Origin: Kitasatospora fiedleri
Lineage (GTDB): Bacteria > Actinomycetota > Actinomycetes > Streptomycetales > Streptomycetaceae
DNA: 64,000 nt
Reading direction: 5' to 3'
NCBI RefSeq assembly: GCF_948472415.1
Contig: NZ_OX419519.1
Location: 124,001-188,000 of the forward strand
Position numbers and translations under genes: made by a program. Under the pieces are notes generated by a model. The model saw only the letters and a list, made by a program, of their open reading frames with translations, did no database searches and had not been told where the DNA came from. This document shows positions 57,839-64,000 of the stretch, piece after piece; position 1 is the first letter of the stretch; each line of letters starts with the position of its first letter.

Positions 57839-59650
57839 CTACTGCGGCCCCGCCGGGCCGGGGCGGCTCTGCGCGGGCAGGCGGCCCGCCCGGGCGTGGG
57901 CCCAGTAGAGCAGGAGCGCGGCCAGCACCAGGGCGATCACCAGGGCCTGGACCAGCGAGGACGCCGACCCGCCGCGCAGCGCCGCCGAGAACGGCAGGGC
58001 CAGCACCGGCAGGGCCACCGCCGGGCCGGCGGCGTACCAGGCGGCGAACACCGCGACACCGGTGCTCCCGCCGGACGGCTGCGCCGAGCGGTACAGCAGG
58101 TCGCGGCGGGCCGCGCCGCGGCAGGCGTTCACCAGCCCGGCCGCGACCAGCGGCGGGACGGCAAGCGGCGCCAGCCAGGCCGCCGCACCGCCGCCGGACG
58201 CCAGCACCGCGCCCGCCCCGGCCGCCGCCAGGAGCAGCCCGAGCCCGGCGGGCACCACCGCGTGGCGCAGCATGAGCTCGGCGAACGGGTACGGGGACCA
58301 GGACGCCCGGCGGACGTCGTCGGTCTCGATCCGGGCGGGCTCCAGCAGTTGGGCCGCGGCCAGGTAGCCGAACAGCAGGGCGAGGACCGTGACCGCCCAG
58401 GACAGCCCGCCCCGGGCACCGTGCGCCAGCACCGCGCAGAGCAGCGCCGGCACGGTCAGCAGCACCGCGCGCCCGAGCCGGGCCGGGGCCCGCAGCAGTG
58501 AGAGGGTGTCGCGCCAGTACAGCACCAGCCGGGGCCGCCGGGGCGCGGGCAGCCGGACCCGCAGCGGCCGTCCGCCGCCGGAGGCGCCGGCCACCGCCAG
58601 CCGGGCGGCCCGCAGCTCGACCGTGCGCAGCGCGGCCAGCACCCCGGCGGCCGTCCGGGCCCGCTCGCGCAGCAGGGGCAGCGGGACGGTGGCGACGGCC
58701 CGGTCGGCGAGCACCAGGCCGAGCGCGGTCGGCACCAGCAGCAGCGCGGCGGCGAACCAGCCGCCCGGGACGGCGGCGGGCGTCGGGGCCAGCGCGGCGA
58801 TGCCGGCCCAGCCCCACGGGCCCGACCACAGCTCGACCCGCTCCAGCCAGGGCACGGGGTGCCCCGCGACGGCCAGCCCGCTCTGCACCGCGAGCGCCAG
58901 GACCAGCACGGTCGCGTACGGGGTCAGGGTGCGCGCCCAGCGGGCGGCCCGCGGGCTGTGCTGCACCAGCAGGCCCGCGCAGACGCCCAGCAGCGGCAGG
59001 CACACCCCGCCCACCAGGCACCAGCCGAGTGCGGCGGGCAGGCCGACCCGCACGGTCAGGCCGAGCGCGACCATGCCGCCGACGGCCAGCACCAGCCCGG
59101 GCAGGGCGGCCAGTCCGCAGGAGAGCCAGAACCACGGGCGCAGCACCGGCCGGGGCCGGACCGGGTGGGCCAGCAGCCAGTCGGTGGTGGCCCGGGGCGG
59201 GACGACCGGCCCGCGCCACAGTCCGTCGCGGACGGCCAGCAGCAGCGTGGCCAGACCCACCGCGGCGATGCCGCTGGGCAGGGCGGCCAGCAGGCCGGGG
59301 CCGTGGGTGGTGTAGTCGGCGCCCATCGACGCCTGGAGGAAGAGGCCGAAGCTGGGGACGCCGCCCCAGATCACCAGGATCAGCAGGGTGCAGTAGAGCC
59401 CGAAGGCGACCTGCTTGAACCGGTTGCGCCGGTGCGGGGCGCGCAGGGCGCGCAGCAGGGCCAGCGCCTCGTCGGTCCAGTCGTCGTCCGCCGTCCACTC
59501 GGCGGCGGTGGCGGGGGCGGCGTCCTCGGGCTCGTCCTCCGCGACCACGACCACGGCCGCCGCCTCGGTCACGGACCCGGCCACGGTCACGGCCTCGACC
59601 TCGGTCACGGCTTCGGCCCGGGCCTCGGGGCGGTTCACCGGGCGGTTCAC
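57839..59650 (-). CDS. ABC exporter permease, multi-helix (about 12 segments)
   Basis: GTG 59650 overlaps the ATPase stop (GTGA), so translation is coupled. The first 95 residues are an acidic Ala/Val/Glu-rich cytosolic extension (EAVTEVEAVTVAGSVTEAAA, AEWTADDDWTDEALALLRAL) before the first helix FGLYCTLLILVIWGGVPSFG. About twelve hydrophobic segments follow, including GLATLLLAVRDGLWRGPV, PWFWLSCGLAALPGLVLAVG and RAVLLTVPALLCAVLAHGAR, ending in a basic tail. The 603-residue gene is intact. No FtsX signature is present; it resembles actinomycete ABC-2-like membrane proteins of unknown substrate. Confidence 0.85.
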   Translation of the reverse strand: MNRPVNRPEARAEAVTEVEAVTVAGSVTEAAAVVVVAEDEPEDAAPATAAEWTADDDWTDEALALLRALRAPHRRNRFKQVAFGLYCTLLILVIWGGVPSFGLFLQASMGADYTTHGPGLLAALPSGIAAVGLATLLLAVRDGLWRGPVVPPRATTDWLLAHPVRPRPVLRPWFWLSCGLAALPGLVLAVGGMVALGLTVRVGLPAALGWCLVGGVCLPLLGVCAGLLVQHSPRAARWARTLTPYATVLVLALAVQSGLAVAGHPVPWLERVELWSGPWGWAGIAALAPTPAAVPGGWFAAALLLVPTALGLVLADRAVATVPLPLLRERARTAAGVLAALRTVELRAARLAVAGASGGGRPLRVRLPAPRRPRLVLYWRDTLSLLRAPARLGRAVLLTVPALLCAVLAHGARGGLSWAVTVLALLFGYLAAAQLLEPARIETDDVRRASWSPYPFAELMLRHAVVPAGLGLLLAAAGAGAVLASGGGAAAWLAPLAVPPLVAAGLVNACRGAARRDLLYRSAQPSGGSTGVAVFAAWYAAGPAVALPVLALPFSAALRGGSASSLVQALVIALVLAALLLYWAHARAGRLPAQSRPGPAGPQ

Positions 59651-60390
59651 CGGGCCCCGGCCGGTGCGGGGTAGCCGGAGGCGTCCGCGGCGAGGATCTC
59701 GGCGGGCGGGCCCTGGCGGACGATCCGGCCCTCCTCCAGCACCACCACCCGGTCGGCGACTTCCCGGGCGAGGTCGCCGTGGTGGGTGACCAGCAGCACC
59801 GCGACCCCGTCGGCGAGTTCCGCGGTGAGGAGTTCGGCGAGGCGGCGGCGGGCCTGCGGGTCGAGGCGCTGCTCGGGTTCGTCGAGCAGCAGCAGGTCGC
59901 GCGGTCGGACCAGCGCGCAGGCCAGCAGCAGGGCCTGCATCTGCCCCGAGGAGAGGGCGGAGGGTAGCGCGTCGGCCCGTTCGGTGAGCGAGCGGTCCGC
60001 CAGCACCTGGTCGACCCAGTCGGCGGCGTCGGCGACGCCGTGCGCGACGGCGACCAGCAGCAGGTGCTCGCGCACCGTGAGGTCGGGGTAGCAGGCGACG
60101 GTGTCGCCGACGACCGCGACCCGGGCCCGGATGCGGGGGTCGTTCTCGTTCATCGCCAGGCCGTCGAAGCGCACCGTGCCCTTGGTCGGCAGGTCGCGCC
60201 CGGCGGCGATCCGCAGCAGGGTCGACTTGCCGGAGCCGTTGTGCCCGAGCAGGGCGACGCACTCGCCGGCCGCCAGGTCGAGGTCGACGGGGTGCAGCAC
60301 CTCCCGGCCGCCGTACGAGCGGCTCACCCCGGTGAGTTGCAGCAGCGCCAGGCGTGCGCGGGCACGCGGTGCGGCGGAGTTCTTGGCCAT
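59647..60390 (-). CDS. ABC transporter ATP-binding protein
   Basis: ATG 60390 opens a 247-residue intact ATPase. Walker A is GHNGSGKST in [20 protein letters not shown], the signature is LSSGQMQ (in LPSALSSGQMQALLLACALV; the second Gly of LSGGQ is replaced by Ser), Walker B is LLLLDEPEQRLDPQARRRLA, and the switch His is in LLVTHHGDLAREVADRVVVL. It should power the membrane protein encoded immediately downstream, with which it overlaps by four bases. The direction of transport is probably export. The hydrolase and MarR genes upstream appear separate. Confidence 0.93.
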   Translation of the reverse strand: MAKNSAAPRARARLALLQLTGVSRSYGGREVLHPVDLDLAAGECVALLGHNGSGKSTLLRIAAGRDLPTKGTVRFDGLAMNENDPRIRARVAVVGDTVACYPDLTVREHLLLVAVAHGVADAADWVDQVLADRSLTERADALPSALSSGQMQALLLACALVRPRDLLLLDEPEQRLDPQARRRLAELLTAELADGVAVLLVTHHGDLAREVADRVVVLEEGRIVRQGPPAEILAADASGYPAPAGAR

Positions 60391-60543
60391 GCGGAGGATG
60401 CCTCTCGACGGACGGACGGCCCAAGTATGGACCCGCCGCCCGGCTCCCCCGCCCACCGCCCCGCGACTCCCCGGCACGCCCCCGCCCCGCAGCGGCCGCC
60501 GCGCTGCCGCCCTGCGGGCGACGGCCGGGGGCGAGGACGGCCC

Positions 60544-61392
60544 CTACCGGGCCAGGAAGTCGGTGAGTTCGGCGTTCAGCGCGGCGGGGTGCCGGTGGGG
60601 CAGGTCGTGGTGGGAGACCCCGGCCAGGGTGCGGACCCGGGCCCGGGGCAGCAGGGCCGTGGCGCGGGCGGCGAGGGTGCGCGGGTCGTGGCTGCGGCTG
60701 TCGGCGGCTGGGAGGACCAGGCACGGGGCGTCGAGGGCGGCCAGCTCCGCGGGGCTGGGGCGGGGGCCGGTGACGGGGCGGGCGGCGGGGAAGGTCGCGG
60801 CGCGGCCGTACAGGCGGACCCAGTCCGGGTCGAGCGGGGCGCCGCCGGTCTCCCAGGCCAGGAAGGCGCGGGCCCGGCGCTCGCTGGGGCGGGCCAGCAG
60901 CGGGGCGGCGTGCAACAGGTACGGGAGGCGGAAGCCGGTGAAGCAGCCGGTCGGATCGAGCAGCGCCAGCCGGGAGACCCGGGCGGGGCGGCGCAGCGCG
61001 TAGGACAGGGCGATCCAGCCGCCGTACGAGTGCCCGCACAGGTCGGCGCGGTCGGCGCCGAGCGCGTCGAGGACGGCGTCCAGCCAGCCGTGCAGGTCCT
61101 CGACGGTACGCGGTCGCGGTCGGCCCGCCGGGTCGGAGCGGCCGGCCTCGCCGATCCGGTCGACGGCGAACACCCTTGCGGTGCGGGCGAGTTCGCCGAC
61201 GTTGGCCCACCAGCTGGCGGCGGTCGCGCCGCCGCCGTGGAGCAGCAGCAGGGGCGGGGCGCCGGGCGGTCCGGCGGCGTTGACCCGGGTGGTGCCGTAC
61301 GGGGTGGCGAGGTCGAGGGTGTCGACCGGGACGGGCCAGCGGTCGAGCAGGGCGTCGTAGGCGGACAGGAAGGCGGACCGGTCGAATCCCAT
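60544..61392 (-). CDS. Alpha/beta hydrolase
   Basis: ATG 61392 follows GAGGAG. The 282-residue protein has the oxyanion LLLLHGGGATAASWWANVGE, the nucleophile elbow LCGHSYGGWIALSYALRRPA, an acid residue near LVLPAADSRSHDP, and the catalytic His in LAGVSHHDLPHRHPAALNAE. The cap region carries RLPYLLHAAPLLARPSERRA. It is a cytosolic esterase-like enzyme of unknown substrate. It is divergent from a MarR gene across five 16-bp repeats, so it is probably a MarR target. Confidence 0.9.
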   Translation of the reverse strand: MGFDRSAFLSAYDALLDRWPVPVDTLDLATPYGTTRVNAAGPPGAPPLLLLHGGGATAASWWANVGELARTARVFAVDRIGEAGRSDPAGRPRPRTVEDLHGWLDAVLDALGADRADLCGHSYGGWIALSYALRRPARVSRLALLDPTGCFTGFRLPYLLHAAPLLARPSERRARAFLAWETGGAPLDPDWVRLYGRAATFPAARPVTGPRPSPAELAALDAPCLVLPAADSRSHDPRTLAARATALLPRARVRTLAGVSHHDLPHRHPAALNAELTDFLAR

Positions 61393-61413
61393 CGGGGCTC
61401 CTCGGGCAGTTGC

Positions 61414-61491
61414 CTCGCTCGGCAGTCGTCTCGCTCGGCAGTCGTCTCGCTCGGCAATCATCTCGTGCAGCAAGCTTCTCGCTCAGCGAGA
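61414..61491. promoter_or_regulatory. Five 16-bp repeats with a terminal palindrome between hydrolase and marR
   Basis: CTCGCTCGGCA-like units start at 61414, 61430, 61446, 61462 and 61478 with exact 16-base spacing. The last forms the perfect palindrome TCTCGCT-C-AGCGAGA (61477-61491). The array lies between the divergent hydrolase (start 61392) and MarR (start 61559). Confidence 0.85.
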
Positions 61492-61558
61492 TACTATGCG
61501 GGACGGAGCCGCCCCGAACAACCCACCCCGTCCCCATCTCCCCAGAGAGGCCGACCGG

Positions 61559-62038
61559 ATGACCGACCGGATGACCGACCCCGGCCCGGGCCTGCGCACC
61601 GTCCACCAGCTGCGCGCGCTGACCGTCGAACTCGACCTGCTGGCCGCCGCGTTCGCGCAGTGCCACGGCCTGCACCCGACCGACCTGCGGGCGCTGATCG
61701 CGCTGCTGGACGCCGCCCGGGCCGGGACGCCCGCCACACCCGGGCGGCTGGGCCGCGAGCTGGGCGTCAACTCGGCGGGCACCACCGCCGTGCTGGACCG
61801 GCTGGAGCGGCTGGGCCACGTCCGCCGCGCCCGCGACCCGCACGACCGGCGGCGGGTGCTGCTGGAGGTCACCGAGCAGGCGGTGGCCCTCGGTCAGGGC
61901 TTCTTCGGCCCGCTGATCGGCGAGACGGTCGCTCTGGTCGACGGGCTGTCCCCGGCCGAACGGGCCACCGTCGAGGGCTTCCTGGCGTCCATGCGGGAGA
62001 TCGTCGCCCGGCACGCGGACGGCGGCGGGGCGGAGTAG
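61559..62038 (+). CDS. MarR-family regulator
   Basis: ATG 61559 with AGAGAGG upstream, or ATG 61571, begins MTDRMTDPGPGLRTVHQLRA. The winged helix comprises LTVELDLLAAAFAQCHGLHP, TDLRALIALLDAARAGTPAT, PGRLGRELGVNSAGTTAVLD and the wing LGHVRRARDPHDRRRVLLEV. The C-terminal dimer helices include GPLIGETVALVDGLSPAERA and VEGFLASMREIVARHA. The 159-residue gene is intact. It is divergent from the alpha/beta hydrolase, and the TCTCGCT-type repeats between them are its probable operator array. Confidence 0.92.
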   Translation: MTDRMTDPGPGLRTVHQLRALTVELDLLAAAFAQCHGLHPTDLRALIALLDAARAGTPATPGRLGRELGVNSAGTTAVLDRLERLGHVRRARDPHDRRRVLLEVTEQAVALGQGFFGPLIGETVALVDGLSPAERATVEGFLASMREIVARHADGGGAE

Positions 62039-62068
62039 CCCGGTGGACACGCGGACGTGCGGACGCGC

Positions 62069-62102
62069 GGACGCCCGGGCGGGTGGGCCCGCCCGGGCGT
62101 CC
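62069..62102. terminator. Bidirectional hairpin between marR and GH6 gene
   Basis: GGACGCCCGGGCGGG (62069-62083) pairs perfectly with 62088-62102 over a 4-base loop, between convergent genes. Upstream at 62045-62074 are short GCGGAC repeats like those at 27714-27751. Confidence 0.8.
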
Positions 62103-62131
62103 GTCGGCCGGGTGCCGGGTGCCGGGTGCCG

Positions 62132-63370
62132 TCAGCGCGACGGGAACAGGTGGGTGTTGAAGGTCAGCTTCGGGGTCGCGTTGTCCGCCAGGGAGTGCGC
62201 CTGCGCGGGCCACCAGCCGCCCGCGACCGGGTCGACCGAGCCGTACTCGGGGTCGGCCGGGCCGGCCGTGCCGCGGGTGCAGCTGCCGTCGGACTCGCCC
62301 GGGACCTTGACCCAGAGGAAGGCGTCCAGCAGGGCCCGGCCGGTGTCGGCGGTGGGGCGGGTGCCCAGGCCGCGGCCGGGCGGGTTGCACCAGGTCTGCG
62401 GGTCGCCGGTGTACTTGCCGGGCTCCGGCGTCCACGGGCCCCGGCCGTTGCGGCTGCTGTCGATCACGAAGTGGGTCAGCTCGGCCGTGGCGGGGACGTG
62501 CTCGGCGTACCAGGCGTCGGCATCGGCGTCCGGCCAGTACTGGTTGGCGCAGGAGTCGGCGGTGGCGCCCGGGGTGTTGCGCAGGTACCAGACGCACTGC
62601 GAGACCTGGGTGCCGTAGCGGATCAGCGAGGCGTCGGTCTGGTAGTTCGACACGTTCAGGAAGAAGCCCTGCGCGCGGGCCACGCCGCCGTCGATCAGCA
62701 GCTGTGCCTGGGTGCCGACGTTCTGCCAGGTGCTGTGCCCGGCGTCCAGGTAGACGATCGCGCCGCGCTGGCGCTCCAGCCGGTCCACGGCGCCGAAGAT
62801 CTCGGCGAGGCGGTCCTGCTGCTGGGCGGCGGTGCCGCCGCAGAACGCGGGCGACAGGGCGAGGCCGTCCGGCTCCAGGACGACCACCGTCCTGCGGTCG
62901 CCGATGCCGCGGGCCAGGGCGTCGATCCAGGCCGCGTACTCGGTGCTGTTGGACGCGCCGCCCGCCGAGTACTGCGAGCAGTCCCGGCCCGGCACGTTGT
63001 ACGCCACGGTGACCGGCACCTGCCGGGCCAGGGCGGCCTTCGCCTGGAGCGCGGCCATCGCGTCGGTGGTCTCCTGCGGGGTCGCCGTCCCGTTGAACCA
63101 CTGCGCGATCGGCCAGGACGCCAGCTGCGCCATCGCGGCGGCCCCCGCCAGGTCGTGCGCCTTGAGGTCGGTCAGCGCCTGCTGCGCGGCCTTGCCCGCC
63201 GGGTCGACGTAGAACCGGGTGTCCGGTGCGAGGGTCCGCGCCCCGGACGCAGCGGGCGCAGCGGGCGCGGCGGGCGCGGCGGCTTGGGCGGGCGCGGTGG
63301 CGAGTCCGAGGCCGGACGCGAGCAGCACGGCCAGCGAGAGCGCGGCTCGGACGGGGTGGATCGGGCGCAT
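62132..63370 (-). CDS. Secreted glycoside hydrolase family 6 (endoglucanase/cellobiohydrolase)
   Basis: ATG 63370 follows GGGGAGA. Residues 1-30 are a signal peptide (MRPIHPVRAA, LSLAVLLASGLGLATAPAQA), followed by an Ala/Pro-rich linker to about residue 45. The catalytic domain has VAYNVPGRDCSQYSAGGASN with Asp130, VVVLEPDGLALSPAFCGG with Asp168 (general acid by comparison with the known YDLPDRDC and EPDSLA motifs of GH6), FFLNVSNYQTDASLIRYGTQ, and HFVIDSSRNGRGPWTP. Six or more Cys can form disulfides. No cellulose-binding module is attached: the 412-residue protein ends right after the catalytic domain (LTFNTHLFPSR). It cleaves beta-1,4-glucan outside the cell. Confidence 0.95.
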   Translation of the reverse strand: MRPIHPVRAALSLAVLLASGLGLATAPAQAAAPAAPAAPAASGARTLAPDTRFYVDPAGKAAQQALTDLKAHDLAGAAAMAQLASWPIAQWFNGTATPQETTDAMAALQAKAALARQVPVTVAYNVPGRDCSQYSAGGASNSTEYAAWIDALARGIGDRRTVVVLEPDGLALSPAFCGGTAAQQQDRLAEIFGAVDRLERQRGAIVYLDAGHSTWQNVGTQAQLLIDGGVARAQGFFLNVSNYQTDASLIRYGTQVSQCVWYLRNTPGATADSCANQYWPDADADAWYAEHVPATAELTHFVIDSSRNGRGPWTPEPGKYTGDPQTWCNPPGRGLGTRPTADTGRALLDAFLWVKVPGESDGSCTRGTAGPADPEYGSVDPVAGGWWPAQAHSLADNATPKLTFNTHLFPSR

Positions 63371-63504
63371 GGCAGGTCTCCCCGGCAGGGATCGGTGTGG
63401 TGGCGGAGCGGCCCATGCAGCCACCCCGCCACCGCCCCGTCAAGACCGCCCCGGCCCCGGCCCGCGAACCCGCAGCGGAACCCCCGCCGACGGCCCTTCC
63501 GCGC

Positions 63505-63515
63505 TGAAACTTTCA
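63505..63515. promoter_or_regulatory. GAAAC/TTTC palindrome upstream of GH6 gene
   Basis: TGAAA-C-TTTCA lies 135 bases upstream of the GH6 start. It resembles the GAAANTTTC-type elements reported before actinomycete xylanase and cellulase genes. Confidence 0.4.
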
Positions 63516-63558
63516 CCCGCCCGCGCCACCGGCACCGCCCGTGCCGCTCGCCCCGCGG

Positions 63559-64000
63559 CTACCGGCGCCGGCCCGCGAAGCGGCCCGGGGTGGTGCCGAC
63601 GATGCGGCGGAAGTGGCGGGCGAGGTGGGACTGGTCGTGGAAGCCGAGGGCGGTGGCGACGGCGGCCGGGGGGTGGCCGTCCAGCAGGAGGCGGCGGGCG
63701 CGGTCGACCCGGCGGGTGGTGAGGTACTGGTGCGGGGGGAGGCCGAACGCGGCGGTGAAGGTGCGGACCAGGTGGGCGGGGTGGGCGTGCAGCCGGGCGG
63801 CGGCGTCGGCGAGGGTGGTGCGCTCGGTGAGGCGGGCGTCGAGCAGGTCGCGCAGGCCGTGGGCGAGCCCGGGGGCGGGGGCCGTCGCGGCGGTGGCACG
63901 CGGGCGCAGGTGGTGGCGGAGCCGTTCGCCGATCAGGGCCAGTCGGCTCTCGGCCTCCAGCTCTTCGCCGGGCCGGCCGAGCAGGGTGTGCAGCTGCCCG
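63559..64000 (-). CDS. AraC-family transcriptional regulator (N-terminus outside window)
   Basis: The minus strand is open from the window edge (GQLHTLLGRPGEELEAESRL) to the stop at 63559. The C-terminal AraC double helix-turn-helix is complete: LRDLLDARLTERTTLADAAA, RLHAHPAHLVRTFTAAFGLP, PHQYLTTRRVDRARRLLLDG, PPAAVATALGFHDQSHLARH and FRRIVGTTPGRFAGRRR. The N-terminal ligand domain lies beyond base 64000. It is transcribed towards the GH6 gene on the same strand, so it may regulate that gene. Confidence 0.9.
   Translation of the reverse strand, partial: GQLHTLLGRPGEELEAESRLALIGERLRHHLRPRATAATAPAPGLAHGLRDLLDARLTERTTLADAAARLHAHPAHLVRTFTAAFGLPPHQYLTTRRVDRARRLLLDGHPPAAVATALGFHDQSHLARHFRRIVGTTPGRFAGRRR

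Overview
The window is about 75% G+C and reads like a chromosome segment of a streptomycete (Streptomyces or Kitasatospora). The support is extreme third-position GC, frequent GTG starts, and family content: a family 2B encapsulin shell, a SpoIIE-type phosphatase with PAS, GAF and ATPase domains, a golvesin-like secreted protein, an EF-hand protein, efeUOB iron uptake, a GH6 glucanase, and dense MarR, TetR, HxlR and XRE regulators next to efflux pumps and P450s.

Quality caveat: most genes in about 0.6-39 kb, and several later ones, are interrupted by one to six single-base frameshifts, usually in short G or C runs, while homology continues unbroken across frames. This looks like residual sequencing error rather than mass pseudogenisation. 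Such genes are annotated here as one CDS over the full span.

Layout. 0-6.4 kb: a MacB-like ABC pair and a giant secreted protein closed by a strong hairpin. 6.4-19 kb: a small membrane protein, a PRC-barrel protein, a P450, an acetyltransferase, an MFS/MarR pair, an alpha/beta hydrolase, a CYTH protein, a DUF4239 protein, a Pro/Thr/His-rich surface protein, a family 2B encapsulin without recognisable cargo, an IS630 remnant and a VOC protein. 19-31.5 kb: a secreted lipase, a PucR-type regulator, and resistance-type cassettes: HxlR/MFS, serine beta-lactamase-like hydrolase, FAD monooxygenase/TetR, and P450-MFS-MarR. 31.8-39.1 kb: an ABC operon of two giant FtsX-type permeases and an ATPase, with a duplicated initiation region and a 44-bp tandem repeat carrying stop/start-coupled mini-ORFs. 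39.2-44 kb: an ECF sigma factor, XRE/cupin, aldehyde dehydrogenase and EF-hand protein. 44-47.7 kb: efeO-efeB-efeU with two iron-box-like sites. 47.9-52.7 kb: acyl-CoA dehydrogenase/TetR/DUF35 protein sharing paired palindromes, then repeat proteins. 52.9-64 kb: an SRPBCC protein, a SpoIIE-type phosphatase, an isomerase, a VOC protein, a TetR behind seven 16-bp repeats, an ABC exporter, a hydrolase/MarR pair around five 16-bp repeats, a GH6 glucanase and a truncated AraC regulator.

A recurring theme is a one-component regulator beside or divergent from its probable target, with an inverted repeat between them. I saw no rRNA, tRNA, CRISPR array, prophage or complete biosynthetic cluster.
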